From: PFJX01 sp040757575
Lineage (GTDB): Bacteria > Pseudomonadota > Gammaproteobacteria > Burkholderiales > Thiobacillaceae
Assembly (NCBI GenBank): GCA_040757575.1
Contig: JBFLXA010000004.1
Coordinates: 1-64,000, forward strand
Direction of reading: 5' to 3'
DNA length: 64,000 nt
The position numbers and the translations under genes are program-made. How positions within the stretch are numbered: the stretch's first letter is position 1; every line of letters starts with the position of its first letter. The notes below the pieces were generated by a model, which did not search any database, was not told the origin of the DNA, and worked only from the letters and a program-made list of their open reading frames with translations. Of the stretch, positions 25,371 to 34,222 are shown piece by piece.

Positions 25371-26527
25371 GGTGGATTGAGCATTTCCCGGTAAAGGGCC
25401 GCCATGCGTCGGGCCATGGCCTCGTCGGACCATTCGGCGGCGTAGATGCGGGCCTCAGCGGCCAGCCGGGCCCGGGTATCCGGGTCAGCCAGCAGGCGGA
25501 TGACTGCCTGAGCGAAGCCGGCCGGGTCATCCGGAGCGGGGACACAGCCCCGTTCCGGCCCCAGGATGTCACGGGTGCCCATGGCAGGAATACCCACCAC
25601 CGGGCACCCCTGGGCCATGGCTTCCAGAAGCACCAGGCCCTGGGTCTCTGTGCGGGAGGCAAAGATGAAGGCGTCGGCGCTGGCGTAGGCGTCAGGCAGC
25701 TCGCTGCGCCGGTCCAGATAGCCCAAGAAACGGACGTTGCCTTTCAGGTCGAATTTTTCCGTCTGCCGTTGCAGCTCCGGAACCGCGGGGCCTTCGCCCG
25801 TGATGAGCAGTTGCACGTCCGGATACTGCTTGCGGATATCCACCAGGGCCTGGAGCAGCAGGCCGATATTCTTTTCATGGGCTACGCGGCCGACGAACAG
25901 CAGGACCGGGGTGCGGGCATCAAGACCCAGCCCGGTACGAAACCGGGCTCCGTCGCCGGGGGTGAAGGCGGCCTGGGGCAGGCCCGTTGGCAGGATACGC
26001 AGTTCGGTCTCCACGCCGTAATCCCGCAACCGTTCGGCCATGGCGGTGGATGGCACCACCACCCGGTTCATGGCATTGCACTGGCTGCGGGAAAAGCTGC
26101 GGGCCATGGCGCGCAAGGCACGGGCTGGCAGGAAAGGAATGTAGTGGTGGAGGTATTCCTCGAACAGCGTGTGGTAGGTGGTGAGCACCGGTTTGCGATG
26201 AGCCCGGGCAGCGGCCAGGCCGGCGTAATGGGCGCCAAAGGGCGTCTGGATGTGGATGATGTCGTGGTTGGGGGCGGCGGCCAGGACGGCACGCTTTAGC
26301 GACCCATAGGCAACGAAGCGGTCTTCCGGGTCCAGGGGGATAGGCCAGCCGCGCACCCGGGTGATGCCTGCGGCTTCGGCCTCGTCGCCATAGCGTGGCG
26401 CGATCAGACTGACTTCCACTCCCTCGGGCCCCAGGGCCTGGCGGAAGGTTTCGATGGACGTGGATACACCATTGATGCGCGGAAAATACACATCCGACAC
26501 CATGAGTACGCGAAGAGGCTGGGTCAT
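25367..26527 (-). CDS. GT4-family glycosyltransferase (putative glycolipid synthase 1, Agt-like)
   Basis: A 386-residue GT-B enzyme: VSDVYFPRINGVSTSIETFRQ at the N-terminus, TTYHTLFEEYLHHY, FVGRVAHEKNI and FASRTETQGLVLLEAMAQG (nucleotide-sugar-binding E-x7-E type). The conserved PRINGVSTS motif is typical of enzymes that glycosylate diacylglycerol. It overlaps both neighbours by four bases. The combination with a PlcP-type gene resembles the plcP-agt operons known to make glycolipids under phosphate limitation. Confidence 0.85.
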   Translation of the reverse strand: MTQPLRVLMVSDVYFPRINGVSTSIETFRQALGPEGVEVSLIAPRYGDEAEAAGITRVRGWPIPLDPEDRFVAYGSLKRAVLAAAPNHDIIHIQTPFGAHYAGLAAARAHRKPVLTTYHTLFEEYLHHYIPFLPARALRAMARSFSRSQCNAMNRVVVPSTAMAERLRDYGVETELRILPTGLPQAAFTPGDGARFRTGLGLDARTPVLLFVGRVAHEKNIGLLLQALVDIRKQYPDVQLLITGEGPAVPELQRQTEKFDLKGNVRFLGYLDRRSELPDAYASADAFIFASRTETQGLVLLEAMAQGCPVVGIPAMGTRDILGPERGCVPAPDDPAGFAQAVIRLLADPDTRARLAAEARIYAAEWSDEAMARRMAALYREMLNPP

Positions 26528-27315
26528 GAGGGCTCCAAGGCTGAAGGCAGGGGACGGGCCGGGGCATTTTCAAGCCGGCTCAGATGGGCCCAGTCCACAA
26601 GTTCAAGCCGGCCGTCCTCATGTTCCACGATGGCCGTACAGGAATCCACCCAGTCGCCGCAATTGGCGTAGAGCAGCCCTTCCTTTTCCTTCAGTGCGGC
26701 CCAGTGGATGTGGCCGCAGATGACGCCGTCCAGACCCCGTTCCCGCACGTGGTGCATGACGGAATCCTCGAAATCGAAAATGAATTGCAAGGCGGTCTTC
26801 ACCTTGCGCTTGGCATAGCCTGCCAGGGACCAGTAGCCGGCAATGCCGAACAGGCGCCGCAGCCGGGACAGCCAGACGTTGAGCCGCACCAGCAGGTTGT
26901 AGGCCATGTCCCCCAGTACCGCCACCCAGCGGTGGTAGCGGGTCACCTGGTCGAAATCGTCCCCGTGGACCAGCAACAGGCGGCGACCGTCGGCGGTGAC
27001 GTGCACATGTTCCCTGCTGACGTGGATGTCGCCGAAGGCGGTGTCGCAGTAATCCCGCAGGGCTTCGTCATGGTTGCCCGGGATGAGCATTACCCGTTCC
27101 CCGTGGCGGGCCCGGCGCAAGACTTTCTGGACCACCGTGTTCTGGGCCGTGCTCCAATGGATGGAGCGGCTCATGCCCCAGAAATCGATGATGTCGCCGA
27201 TCAGGAACAGGTGCTGGGAAGGGTATTCCCGCAAAAAATCCAGCAGACGCTCTGCCTGGCAGGCGCGGGTTCCCAGATGCACATCCGAGATGAATATGGA
27301 GCGAACCATTGGCAT
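26524..27315 (-). CDS. PlcP-type metallophosphoesterase (phospholipase C-like; LpxH superfamily)
   Basis: A 263-residue calcineurin-fold enzyme with all metal ligands: ISDVHLG, GDIIDFW, IPGNHDE, LVHGDDFD and CGHIHWA. It is longer than LpxH and has the PlcP-like blocks RACQAERLLDFL, AQNTVVQKVLRRAR, YWSLAGYAKRKVK and NCGDWVDSCTAIVEH. PlcP removes the head group from phospholipids to give diacylglycerol for glycolipid synthesis under phosphate starvation. The two downstream coupled glycosyltransferases support this over the UDP-diacylglucosamine role. ATG at 27315 or 27309 is possible; both lie very close to the Pho box. Confidence 0.78.
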   Translation of the reverse strand: MPMVRSIFISDVHLGTRACQAERLLDFLREYPSQHLFLIGDIIDFWGMSRSIHWSTAQNTVVQKVLRRARHGERVMLIPGNHDEALRDYCDTAFGDIHVSREHVHVTADGRRLLLVHGDDFDQVTRYHRWVAVLGDMAYNLLVRLNVWLSRLRRLFGIAGYWSLAGYAKRKVKTALQFIFDFEDSVMHHVRERGLDGVICGHIHWAALKEKEGLLYANCGDWVDSCTAIVEHEDGRLELVDWAHLSRLENAPARPLPSALEPS

Positions 27316-27339
27316 GGCCCAGCACTGTGCCAAGCCATT

Positions 27340-27357
27340 GTGACGAGGGAGTGACAT
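27340..27357 (-). promoter_or_regulatory. Pho-box-like element upstream of the plcP-like operon
   Basis: On the minus strand ATGTCAC-TCCC-TCGTCAC: GTCAC repeated exactly 11 bases apart. It ends only 25 bases before the first possible start, so the message may be nearly leaderless, or the element may act with a further upstream promoter. Confidence 0.5.
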
Positions 27358-27428
27358 GGGGTGTTCCGCCCTGTGGGGCCCGGCCACTGTGGCGACCAGG
27401 CGACAGACCGTATCTAGGGCAGGTTCAA

Positions 27429-27457
27429 TTGACCCTGGCGCACTTACTCATTAAGAT
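27429..27457 (+). promoter_or_regulatory. Sigma-70 promoter for tpiA-secG
   Basis: TTGACC, 17-base spacer, TAAGAT, about 105 bases upstream of tpiA. Confidence 0.65.
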
Positions 27458-27562
27458 GCGCGGTCTTTCAAGCGTGTCCCGAAGTCGTTCCGGCTTACTG
27501 CGCCCTCCGGGTGCGTACCGGGCAAGGGGCTCGCCATAATCGATTGATCTGAGGGAATTCCC

Positions 27563-28309
27563 ATGCGTCGCAAACTCGTCGCCGGCAACTGGAAAATGCA
27601 CGGCACCCTGGCCGAAAACGAGGCCCTGCTTGCCGGCATCCTGGCGGGCATGGGGGACGTGAAGGCTGGCGTGGCGGTGTGCGTGCCTTTCCCCTATCTG
27701 GCCCAGGTGCAGGCCCGGCTGGCCGGCAGCGCCGTGGCCTGGGGTGCCCAGAACATGAGCCAGCATGCCAAGGGGGCTTACACCGGCGAGGTGTCTGCCG
27801 CCATGCTGAAGGATTTCGGCTGCGCCTACGTGATCGTGGGCCATTCCGAGCGCCGTGCCCTCTACGGTGAAAGCGACGAAGTGGTGGCGGAGAAGTTTGC
27901 TGCCGCCCAGGCCGCCGGCCTGACCCCCATCCTGTGCGTGGGCGAAACCCTGGATGAGCGGGAAGCCGGCGTCACCGAAGCCGTAGTGGGGCGCCAGCTG
28001 GATGCCATCATCGCCAAGTGTGGCATTACCGCCCTGGCCAAAGCCGTAGTGGCCTACGAACCCGTTTGGGCCATCGGCACCGGCAAGACGGCCACCCCCG
28101 AGCAGGCCCAGGCCGTGCACGCCTTCATCCGCAACAAGGTGCGTTTTCTGGACGCTTCGGTGGCGGAAGACCTCATCATCCAGTATGGCGGCAGCATGAA
28201 GCCCGGCAATGCCGCCGAGCTTTTGGGTCAGCCCGATATCGATGGCGGCCTCATCGGCGGCGCATCACTCAATGCCGATGAGTTCCTGGCCATTTGCCGG
28301 GCCGGCTGA
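27563..28309 (+). CDS. tpiA: Triosephosphate isomerase
   Basis: Interconverts glyceraldehyde 3-phosphate and dihydroxyacetone phosphate. A 248-residue TIM barrel with GNWKMHG (catalytic Lys), VGHSERR (catalytic His), AYEPVWAIGTGKTA (catalytic Glu and the mobile loop) and YGGSMKPGNA (phosphate loop). Followed by secG after 18 bases, a common arrangement. Confidence 0.99.
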   Translation: MRRKLVAGNWKMHGTLAENEALLAGILAGMGDVKAGVAVCVPFPYLAQVQARLAGSAVAWGAQNMSQHAKGAYTGEVSAAMLKDFGCAYVIVGHSERRALYGESDEVVAEKFAAAQAAGLTPILCVGETLDEREAGVTEAVVGRQLDAIIAKCGITALAKAVVAYEPVWAIGTGKTATPEQAQAVHAFIRNKVRFLDASVAEDLIIQYGGSMKPGNAAELLGQPDIDGGLIGGASLNADEFLAICRAG

Positions 28310-28327
28310 GCAAGTTAAGGAAACATC

Positions 28328-28666
28328 ATGGAATTCATCGTCTGGGTCTTGCATCTGCTGGTGGCAGCGGCCGTGGTTGGTTTGGTGCTGCTGCAACACG
28401 GCAAAGGGGCCGACATGGGCGCCGCCTTCGGCAGCGGTTCTTCCGGCAGCCTGTTCGGCGCCTCGGGTTCCGCCAATTTCCTGTCCCGCAGCACCGCTGT
28501 GGTGGCCACGGTTTTTTTCTGTACCAGCATGGGTCTGGCCTATTTCGCCCTGACAAAACACCAGGCCACCCTGCCTGTTGTGCCTGCGGCGCCGGCTGCA
28601 CCCGCGCAACAGGTGCCGGTGGCGCCCCAGGGGGGCATGGACAAATCCGGGGAGATTCCCAGGTAA
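28328..28666 (+). CDS. secG: Protein translocase subunit SecG
   Basis: A 112-residue membrane protein with two hydrophobic helices flanking the SecG loop LLQHGKGADMGAAFGSGSSGSLFGASGS. The C-terminal Pro/Ala-rich tail is variable in this family. It stabilises the SecYEG channel. A tRNA-Leu gene follows. Confidence 0.97.
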   Translation: MEFIVWVLHLLVAAAVVGLVLLQHGKGADMGAAFGSGSSGSLFGASGSANFLSRSTAVVATVFFCTSMGLAYFALTKHQATLPVVPAAPAAPAQQVPVAPQGGMDKSGEIPR

Positions 28667-28697
28667 TATTCCGGTCCGGCCTTTCGCCGGACCCCAC

Positions 28698-28782
28698 GCC
28701 GACGTGGTGGAATTGGTAGACACGCTGTCTTGAGGGGGCAGTGACGAAAGTCGTGCGAGTTCGAGTCTCGCCGTCGGCACCA
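28698..28782 (+). tRNA. tRNA-Leu (anticodon GAG)
   Basis: 85 bases including encoded CCA. Acceptor stem GCCGACG pairs with CGTCGGC, discriminator A. Anticodon stem CTGTC/GGCAG encloses TTGAGGG, giving anticodon GAG at 28732-28734. A long variable arm and GTTCGAGTC T-arm are typical of Leu tRNAs. The secG-tRNA-Leu order is common in proteobacteria. Confidence 0.97.
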
Positions 28783-28812
28783 ATACTAAACAGCGGTCAT
28801 GCCGCTGACGAG

Positions 28813-28836
28813 AAGCCCGCCCAGTGCGGGCTTTTT
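28813..28836 (+). terminator. Terminator after tRNA-Leu
   Basis: AAGCCCGC-CCAGT-GCGGGCTT followed by a T-run; it separates tRNA-Leu from the convergent ABC exporter genes. Confidence 0.9.
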
Positions 28837-28846
28837 CACGCTTGCT

Positions 28847-29614
28847 TCAGCGCAGCAGGCGCCGTCGGGTCAGTATCAGGGCGGCGCTGAAACCCACCAG
28901 GCCATAGGCGACCAGTACTGCGCCGTGCCAGACGGGCAGGCTGGGCCACTGGCCCAGCACCAGGGGGCGGGCCAGTTCGATGGCGTGGGTGAGGGGCAGC
29001 CAGGCGGCGGCGATGGCCAGCCAGTCCGGCAGGGCTGAGGGGGGGTAGAACACGCCACCCAGCAATACCATGGGCGTGATGGCCAGGGTGAAGTAATAAA
29101 GGAAGAAATCGTAGTTGGGGGAAAGGGCATTGATGGCCAGGCCCAGGCCGGCAAAGCAGAAGCCGGTGAGGATCACCACCGGCAGCAGGGCCAGGCTCAT
29201 ATAAAAGTCTGCTTGCAGGCCCAGGGCCCAGATCACCACCAGGATGGCGATGCCGGACAGCAGGGACTTGAAGGTGGCCCAGGCCAGTTCGCCCACCAGG
29301 ACGTCCTTCAGCCCCAGGGGGGTGTTGAGGATGGCCTCCCAGGTTTTCTGCACGTGCATGCGGGAAAAGGCGGAGTACAGGGTCTCGAAGGTGGCGCTGT
29401 TCATGACGCTGTAGCAGAGCATGCCGGCGGCGAGGAAATTCAGGTAGGGCACGCCCTCCACCTGCTGCAGCAGCCCCCCCAGGCCATAGCCCAGACCCAG
29501 CATGTAGAGCAGGGGGTCCGCCAGGTTGCCCAGGATGGACGGGGCGGCCAGCTTTTTCCACACCAGGAAGTTGCGGCGCCAGACAGGAAACCACGCCAGG
29601 GCGGGATTAATCAC
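28847..29614 (-). CDS. ABC-2 type transporter permease (NodJ-like)
   Basis: A 255-residue membrane protein with six helices and the ABC-2 signature LGGVFYPPSALPDWL before the last helices. The NodJ-like N-terminal part is PVWRRNFLVWKKL. The start is taken as GTG at 29614, inside the end of the ATPase gene (8-base overlap), because the longer reading overlaps the ATPase extensively. It works with the upstream ATPase as an exporter of an unknown substrate. Confidence 0.85.
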   Translation of the reverse strand: MINPALAWFPVWRRNFLVWKKLAAPSILGNLADPLLYMLGLGYGLGGLLQQVEGVPYLNFLAAGMLCYSVMNSATFETLYSAFSRMHVQKTWEAILNTPLGLKDVLVGELAWATFKSLLSGIAILVVIWALGLQADFYMSLALLPVVILTGFCFAGLGLAINALSPNYDFFLYYFTLAITPMVLLGGVFYPPSALPDWLAIAAAWLPLTHAIELARPLVLGQWPSLPVWHGAVLVAYGLVGFSAALILTRRRLLR

Positions 29615-30551
29615 GCAAATCCCTCCCCGTGATCTTGAGGAACACGTCCTCCAGGTTGGCGGGGCGGTGCAGGTAGCGCAGGCCGGCGGCCCGGGCGGCA
29701 TCGTTTTCCAGATCCGTCACCACGGCCTGGGGCGTGTCCGTGTAGCAGAACAGGGTTTCGCCCACCTGTTCGCAGCGGCGGCAGCGACTCTGAGCCCAGT
29801 TCCGCCAGTCCGCCAGTCCTTCGCCGAAGATTTCCACCACATGGGGTTCGATATGGGTGGCGATGAGTTCCCGGGGGCTGCCCTGGGCGATGACGCGGCC
29901 CTGGTCCATGATGCTGATGACGTCACACAGGCGCTCTGCCTCGTCCATGAAATGGGTGGTGAGCAGCAGGGTCTTGCCCTGGGCGATGAGCCGGCGCAGG
30001 CCTTGCCAGATGAGGTGGCGGGCCTGGGGGTCCAGGCCCGTGGTGGGTTCGTCAAGAAATACCAGCTCCGGGTCGTTGATCAGGGCCCGGGCCAGGGTAA
30101 GGCGCCGCTTCATGCCGCCGGAAAGGCTGGCGATGGGGGCGTCGGCCTTGCTTTCCAGGCCGGCGAAGGCCAGCAGTTCAGGGATGCGGGCGGCCATGGC
30201 GGCGGGCTTCAGGCCGAAATATCGACCGTAGGTGAGGAGGTTTTCCCGTACGGTGAAATCCGGGTCCAGGCTGTCGGCCTGGGGCACCACCCCCACCCGC
30301 CGGCGGGCGTCGCTGCCCTCGGCAGGCATGGTGTGGCCCATGAGGGTGATGTCGCCGGCATCGGCGCCTATCAGCCCCAGGCTCAGGCGCAGAGTGGTGG
30401 TCTTGCCGGCGCCATTGGGGCCCAGCAGACCGTGGCAGTGGCCCGGGGCCACTTGCAGGTCCAGGCCGTCCACCACCACCGTGTCGCCATAGCGCTTGGA
30501 GAGCCGGCGGATGGAGAGGGGGGCCGAGAGGGGAGCCGGGCCGGCGTTCAT
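29607..30551 (-). CDS. ABC transporter ATP-binding protein (NodI-like)
   Basis: A 314-residue ATPase with Walker A GPNGAGKTT, signature LSGGMKRR, Walker B LVFLDEPTTGLDP and the drug/NodI-type C-terminal extension ending with LEDVFLKITGRDL. The ATG at 30551 overlaps the stop of the hydrolase gene by four bases. NodI-type ATPases pair with ABC-2 permeases for lipid, oligosaccharide or drug export. Confidence 0.9.
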   Translation of the reverse strand: MNAGPAPLSAPLSIRRLSKRYGDTVVVDGLDLQVAPGHCHGLLGPNGAGKTTTLRLSLGLIGADAGDITLMGHTMPAEGSDARRRVGVVPQADSLDPDFTVRENLLTYGRYFGLKPAAMAARIPELLAFAGLESKADAPIASLSGGMKRRLTLARALINDPELVFLDEPTTGLDPQARHLIWQGLRRLIAQGKTLLLTTHFMDEAERLCDVISIMDQGRVIAQGSPRELIATHIEPHVVEIFGEGLADWRNWAQSRCRRCEQVGETLFCYTDTPQAVVTDLENDAARAAGLRYLHRPANLEDVFLKITGRDLRD

Positions 30552-31147
30552 TTGCACAGGGATTCCACCAGGGCCTGCAGGGGTTTCAGGCGGCCATGGA
30601 AAAAATGCCCCGCACCTTCCATTTCGTGCAGGGGGATGGCGTGGCTGCGGGCATAGGCCCGCACGGCGTCGATGGGGATGAGTTCGTCTGCCACGCCGTG
30701 GATGATGTGGGTTGGCAGGTCCGGGCCGGCGAATTCGTACATGGACACCGCCGGGCCCACCATGATCAACCGTTCCGCCGACAGTTGGGCGGCCACCCGG
30801 TGCTGCACGTAGGCACCGAAGGAAAAGCCCATGAGGGTCCAGGGCAGGCCGGGGTAGTGGGCGGCGATGCTGGCGGCAACGCCGAGCAGGTCCTCGGTCT
30901 CGCCGATGCCCTGGTCGAAACTGCCCTCGCTTTCCCCCACGCCCCGGAAATTGGGACGCACGGCCACCAGGCCCTGGTTGGTGGCCGCCTTGGCCAGGGT
31001 CCAGGCCACCTTGTTGTCCAGGCTGCCGCCGTGGAGCGGGTGGGGGTGGGCGATGAGGGCCAGGCCCCGGCGGGATTCTTCCGGGTCTTCGATGACCGTT
31101 TCGATCTTGCCGGCGGGGAGCTTGATGCGGAGTCTGTGGCGTTTCAT
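30548..31147 (-). CDS. Small alpha/beta hydrolase
   Basis: A 199-residue alpha/beta-fold protein with AHPHPLHGGSLDNKV, the nucleophile elbow GFSFGAYVQ (Gly-x-Ser-x-Gly), an acidic residue in HGVADELIP and a catalytic His in GAGHFFHG. It belongs to the short dienelactone-hydrolase-like group of unknown substrate. Coupled to the ABC ATPase gene. Confidence 0.8.
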   Translation of the reverse strand: MKRHRLRIKLPAGKIETVIEDPEESRRGLALIAHPHPLHGGSLDNKVAWTLAKAATNQGLVAVRPNFRGVGESEGSFDQGIGETEDLLGVAASIAAHYPGLPWTLMGFSFGAYVQHRVAAQLSAERLIMVGPAVSMYEFAGPDLPTHIIHGVADELIPIDAVRAYARSHAIPLHEMEGAGHFFHGRLKPLQALVESLCK

Positions 31148-31153
31148 GCCGGG

Positions 31154-31477
31154 CTAGATCTTCAGGCGCTCCACCGGCTTGCCGTCCCGCAGATGGCTTT
31201 CCAGGATTTCGTCGATGTCCGCCTCGTCCACGTAGGTGTACCAGACCGCATCCGGGTACACCACGCACACGGGCCCCTGGTCGCAGCGGTCCAGGCACCC
31301 GGCCCGGTTCACCCGGCAGTCGCCCCCCTTGCCGTGGAGGCCCAGCTTTTTGGCCTTTTTCTTGGCGTGTTCGAACAGGGCTTCGGCGTTGTGGTCGGCG
31401 CAACAGGCACCGCCATCCTCCCGCTGGTTGAGGCAAAAGAAGAGGTGGTGGCGGTAATGGCTTTTCGTGTCGGTCAT
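31154..31477 (-). CDS. Thioredoxin-like [2Fe-2S] ferredoxin
   Basis: A 107-residue protein with a cysteine pattern of the thioredoxin-like ferredoxin family: FFCLNQREDGGACC, then DCRVNRAGCLDRCDQGPVCVVYP. Such proteins carry one 2Fe-2S cluster; their physiological partners are mostly unknown. It sits seven bases upstream of the hydrolase gene in the same direction. Confidence 0.85.
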   Translation of the reverse strand: MTDTKSHYRHHLFFCLNQREDGGACCADHNAEALFEHAKKKAKKLGLHGKGGDCRVNRAGCLDRCDQGPVCVVYPDAVWYTYVDEADIDEILESHLRDGKPVERLKI

Positions 31478-31480
31478 GGC

Positions 31481-31834
31481 TTACAACTCGTGGGATTTCG
31501 CGCAGGAGCCCCGGGCCTTCTCGGCCGGGTACTTTTGAGCATTGATGGCCAGCTTGTCCTCGGCGGCCTTAAGGAGATCGATTTCCAGGCAGTTGGCCAG
31601 GCTCACCAGATAGATGAGCACATCGGCCATTTCCTGGCGTACCGCCTCACGCTTGGCCTCCGGCAGGTTCAGGCTTTGTTCGGGGGTAAGCCACTGGAAA
31701 GGTTCCAGAAGTTCCGCCGCCTCGACGATGAGGGCTGACGTGAGGTTCTTCGGGTCGTGGTACTGGTGCCAATCCCGTTCCCTGCCGAATTCCTTCACGG
31801 CGACGGCAAGCTGTTCCAGGGTGGCGATCGGCAT
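31481..31834 (-). CDS. MazG-like nucleotide pyrophosphohydrolase
   Basis: A 117-residue all-helical protein with the metal-binding EAAELLE and EMADVLIY motifs of the MazG/dCTPase superfamily, starting MPIATLEQLAVAVKEFGRERDW. Likely cleaves (d)NTPs such as dCTP to monophosphate; the exact substrate is inferred. First gene of the minus-strand run to 28847. Confidence 0.88.
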   Translation of the reverse strand: MPIATLEQLAVAVKEFGRERDWHQYHDPKNLTSALIVEAAELLEPFQWLTPEQSLNLPEAKREAVRQEMADVLIYLVSLANCLEIDLLKAAEDKLAINAQKYPAEKARGSCAKSHEL

Positions 31835-32209
31835 GGCAGAGCGGAATATGGAAGAAGGTAGAACGCGGGCCAGTTTAGCAGGCCCGGCAGGCTACGCGGG
31901 GGAGGTCCAGTCAGAATGCAGGGCTGCAATATCCGTTTAATGGGCCGGGCCCATGTTGTCATTGCCTTTCATGCGTCCCACTGCCCTCGTTCTGGCCCTG
32001 TCCCAGGGCAGTGGTGATTCTGCCTCCTGGGTGCCAACGTGCACCTGGCAGTGCACAGCGTGGATGGAGCCAATAACCTGTCCCCCCTGTCGTAGGCTGT
32101 ACGGCTGACCCTGCCCTAGGGGCTGGAAGGCCATGTCCAATGGGGCGCTAAAGTTCATCTGCAGCTGGTCCGATATGCGGGCATCACCCTCTGTTTGTGA
32201 GTTCTGATC
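31835..32209. other. 375-base non-coding gap with a sigma-28-like promoter
   Basis: No supported gene. On the plus strand TAAA (32149-32152) and TCCGATAT (32169-32176), 16 bases apart, resemble a FliA promoter (TAAA-N15-GCCGATAA) for the chemoreceptor gene that starts at 32210. Confidence 0.45.
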
Positions 32210-34222
32210 ATGCTTGCACCTGTGATTGCCTTGCTCAACAGGATGACCTTTACCGGCAAGTTTCTGCTGACGGCCGTGTTCAGTTTTATACCCATTGCTT
32301 ATCTGCTTGCCATTGCCATACCCAACCTGAAAACGGCCTATGACACGGCGGAGGCGGAGGCCAGGGGGATCGTCCTCATCCAGTCCATGCAACCGGCACT
32401 CATTGCCGTGCAAAAACACCGGGGGTTGTCCAACGCCTGGCTGTCCGGAGACCCGGCGGCAGAACCCAAGGTCCGCAAGGCTGCGGATGACATGGCTGCG
32501 GCTATGGCTGCCCTGACTGCCGAGTCGGCAAAGAATGGCAACAGGTTCAGCGAGGCTCAGGGGATCAAGCTCATGGAGGAAAAATGGGCGCCTTTGGCCG
32601 CCCAGGGCCCGGACACCCCGGCAGCGAAGAGCTTTGCCGAACATACGGCCCTGGTGGACCACATCATCGCCCTGGCCCAGGACGTGGCTTTCCGTTCCGG
32701 CCTGACCCTGGACCCGAAGGCGGAGAGCTATTTTCTGCAGGACAGCATCGTCAACCAGGCCTAGCCCCTGATCGAGCTGTTGGGCAAGACCCGGGGCAAG
32801 ACCGCCGGCATCCTGGCCCGCAAGGCCATCACTCCGGAAGAGAAAGCCCAGGTCACGGCGCTTACGGCCCAGGCTCAGGTCTATGCCCGCATCCTGTCCA
32901 CCAATCTGGAGCGGGCGAGCGAAAGCGATCCGGCCTTGAAGGAAGTGCTCAACCCCCTCAATGTCGCCATGCAAGAAGCGGTTGGTAGAGGCATAAAGCT
33001 GACTATGGAAGAGGCTGTGGGCGAGACCTTTACCCTGGCCAGCACCGACTATTTCGCCGCTGCTACCGAGCCTATCGAGGCCTCTGTCGCCTATACCAGC
33101 GCGGCCACCCGGGAGCTGATCGCCCTGCTGGAGGCGCGCAGGGACCGCAGCCACCTCAACATGGTCTTCAGCCTGGTGTTTACCTTCAGCATGCTGGCGC
33201 TGATGTTTTATCTCGTGCTCGGCATGCGCGCCGGCCTGATGCATGCCGTGCGGGAAGTGAACGCCACTTCCACCGCCCTGGCAGGAGGAGATCTGACCCG
33301 GGCGGCCCAGGTGGTCAGCCGGGATGAACTGGGCAAGATTGCCGGCGACATCAATGCCGGCAGGCAGGCCTTGGCCCATCTCATCATCAGCGCCAAGTCT
33401 GCTGCCCAGCAGGTGGCCGGGGCCTCCCGGGAAGTGGCCGCCGGGGCCGATCACATCGCCCAGGCCAGCAACAAGCAGAGCGAGGCCATTGCCTCGGCGG
33501 CGGCGGCGGTGGAGGAGCTTACCGTGTCCGTTTCCCACACGGCGGACCAGACCCAGGAAGCCAATTCCACGGCAGAAGAGGCGGGCAGGCTTTCCCGGGA
33601 CGGCCAGACGGTGGCCAATGAGGCCAGCCAGGAAATGGCTGCCGTGGCCCAGGCGGTGCGGGATGCTGCCCGGCAGATTGAAGGCCTGAACAGTCGGGCG
33701 GACGAGATCAGTGGCATTGTCCAGGTGATTCGGGATATTGCCGACCAGACCAACCTGCTTGCCCTGAACGCAGCCATCGAGGCGGCCCGGGCCGGCGAAC
33801 AGGGGCGGGGATTTGCGGTGGTGGCGGACGAAGTGCGCAAGCTGGCGGAGCGCACCTCAAACGCCACCACGGAGATCACCGGCATGATCAGTGCCATCCA
33901 GCATGAAACCCGCCAGGCCGTGGCCAACATGGATGCCAGCAGTCAGCGGGCCGAAGCCGGCGAACGCAGCGTTGGGGAAACGGCCCGGGTGCTGACGGGC
34001 ATTCACGGGGCAGCGGAACTGGTGCGGGAACAGGTAGATGAGATCGCCAACGCGTCCATGGAGCAGCGGGCCGCCAGCACCGATATCGCCCAGAACGTGG
34101 AACGCATTGCCCAGATGGTGGAGGAAAACAGCGCCTCCTCGGTTCAGGTTTCCGCCACTGCGGCCAATCTGGGGGATCTGGCTGCCCGGCTCAAGGCGGA
34201 ACTGGAGCAGTTCAAGGCCTGA
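32210..34222 (+). pseudogene. Methyl-accepting chemotaxis protein interrupted by an in-frame TAG
   Basis: The frame is open from 32210 to 34222 except for one TAG at 32762-32764. Before it lie a transmembrane segment and a periplasmic nitrate-sensing-like helical domain (LIAVQKHRGLSNAWLSGD, residues about 60-80). After it the same frame continues PLIELLGKTRGKTAG, then a second transmembrane helix, a HAMP domain (LAGGDLTRAAQVVSRDELG) and a complete signalling domain (NLLALNAAIEAARAGEQGRGFAVVADEV). The stop interrupts a stretch that usually reads NQALPLI, so TTG to TAG is the likely change. Either a recent nonsense mutation, a sequencing error, or readthrough. A restart at TTG 32780 would make a signalling fragment without its sensor. 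Confidence 0.85.

Noticed and set aside
26524..27315. Calling the metallophosphoesterase LpxH
   Set aside because: It is longer than LpxH, has PlcP-like blocks and is translationally coupled to two lipid-type glycosyltransferases behind a Pho box.
27361..27420. CTGTCGC-type sequence read on the minus strand as another Pho box
   Set aside because: The repeat period is 8 rather than 11 bases.
31940..32110. Short open frame starting ATGTTGTCATTG in the gap before the broken MCP
   Set aside because: No ribosome site, no homology that I recognise and odd Cys/Pro-rich composition.
32762..32764. TAG as a pyrrolysine or other recoded codon
   Set aside because: Chemoreceptors do not use recoded stops, no insertion element is seen and Leu is the usual residue; a mutation or error is simpler.
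31937..33538. 533-codon minus-strand frame opposite the broken chemoreceptor
   Set aside because: No recognisable domain; the plus-strand frame has a complete MCP architecture apart from one stop.
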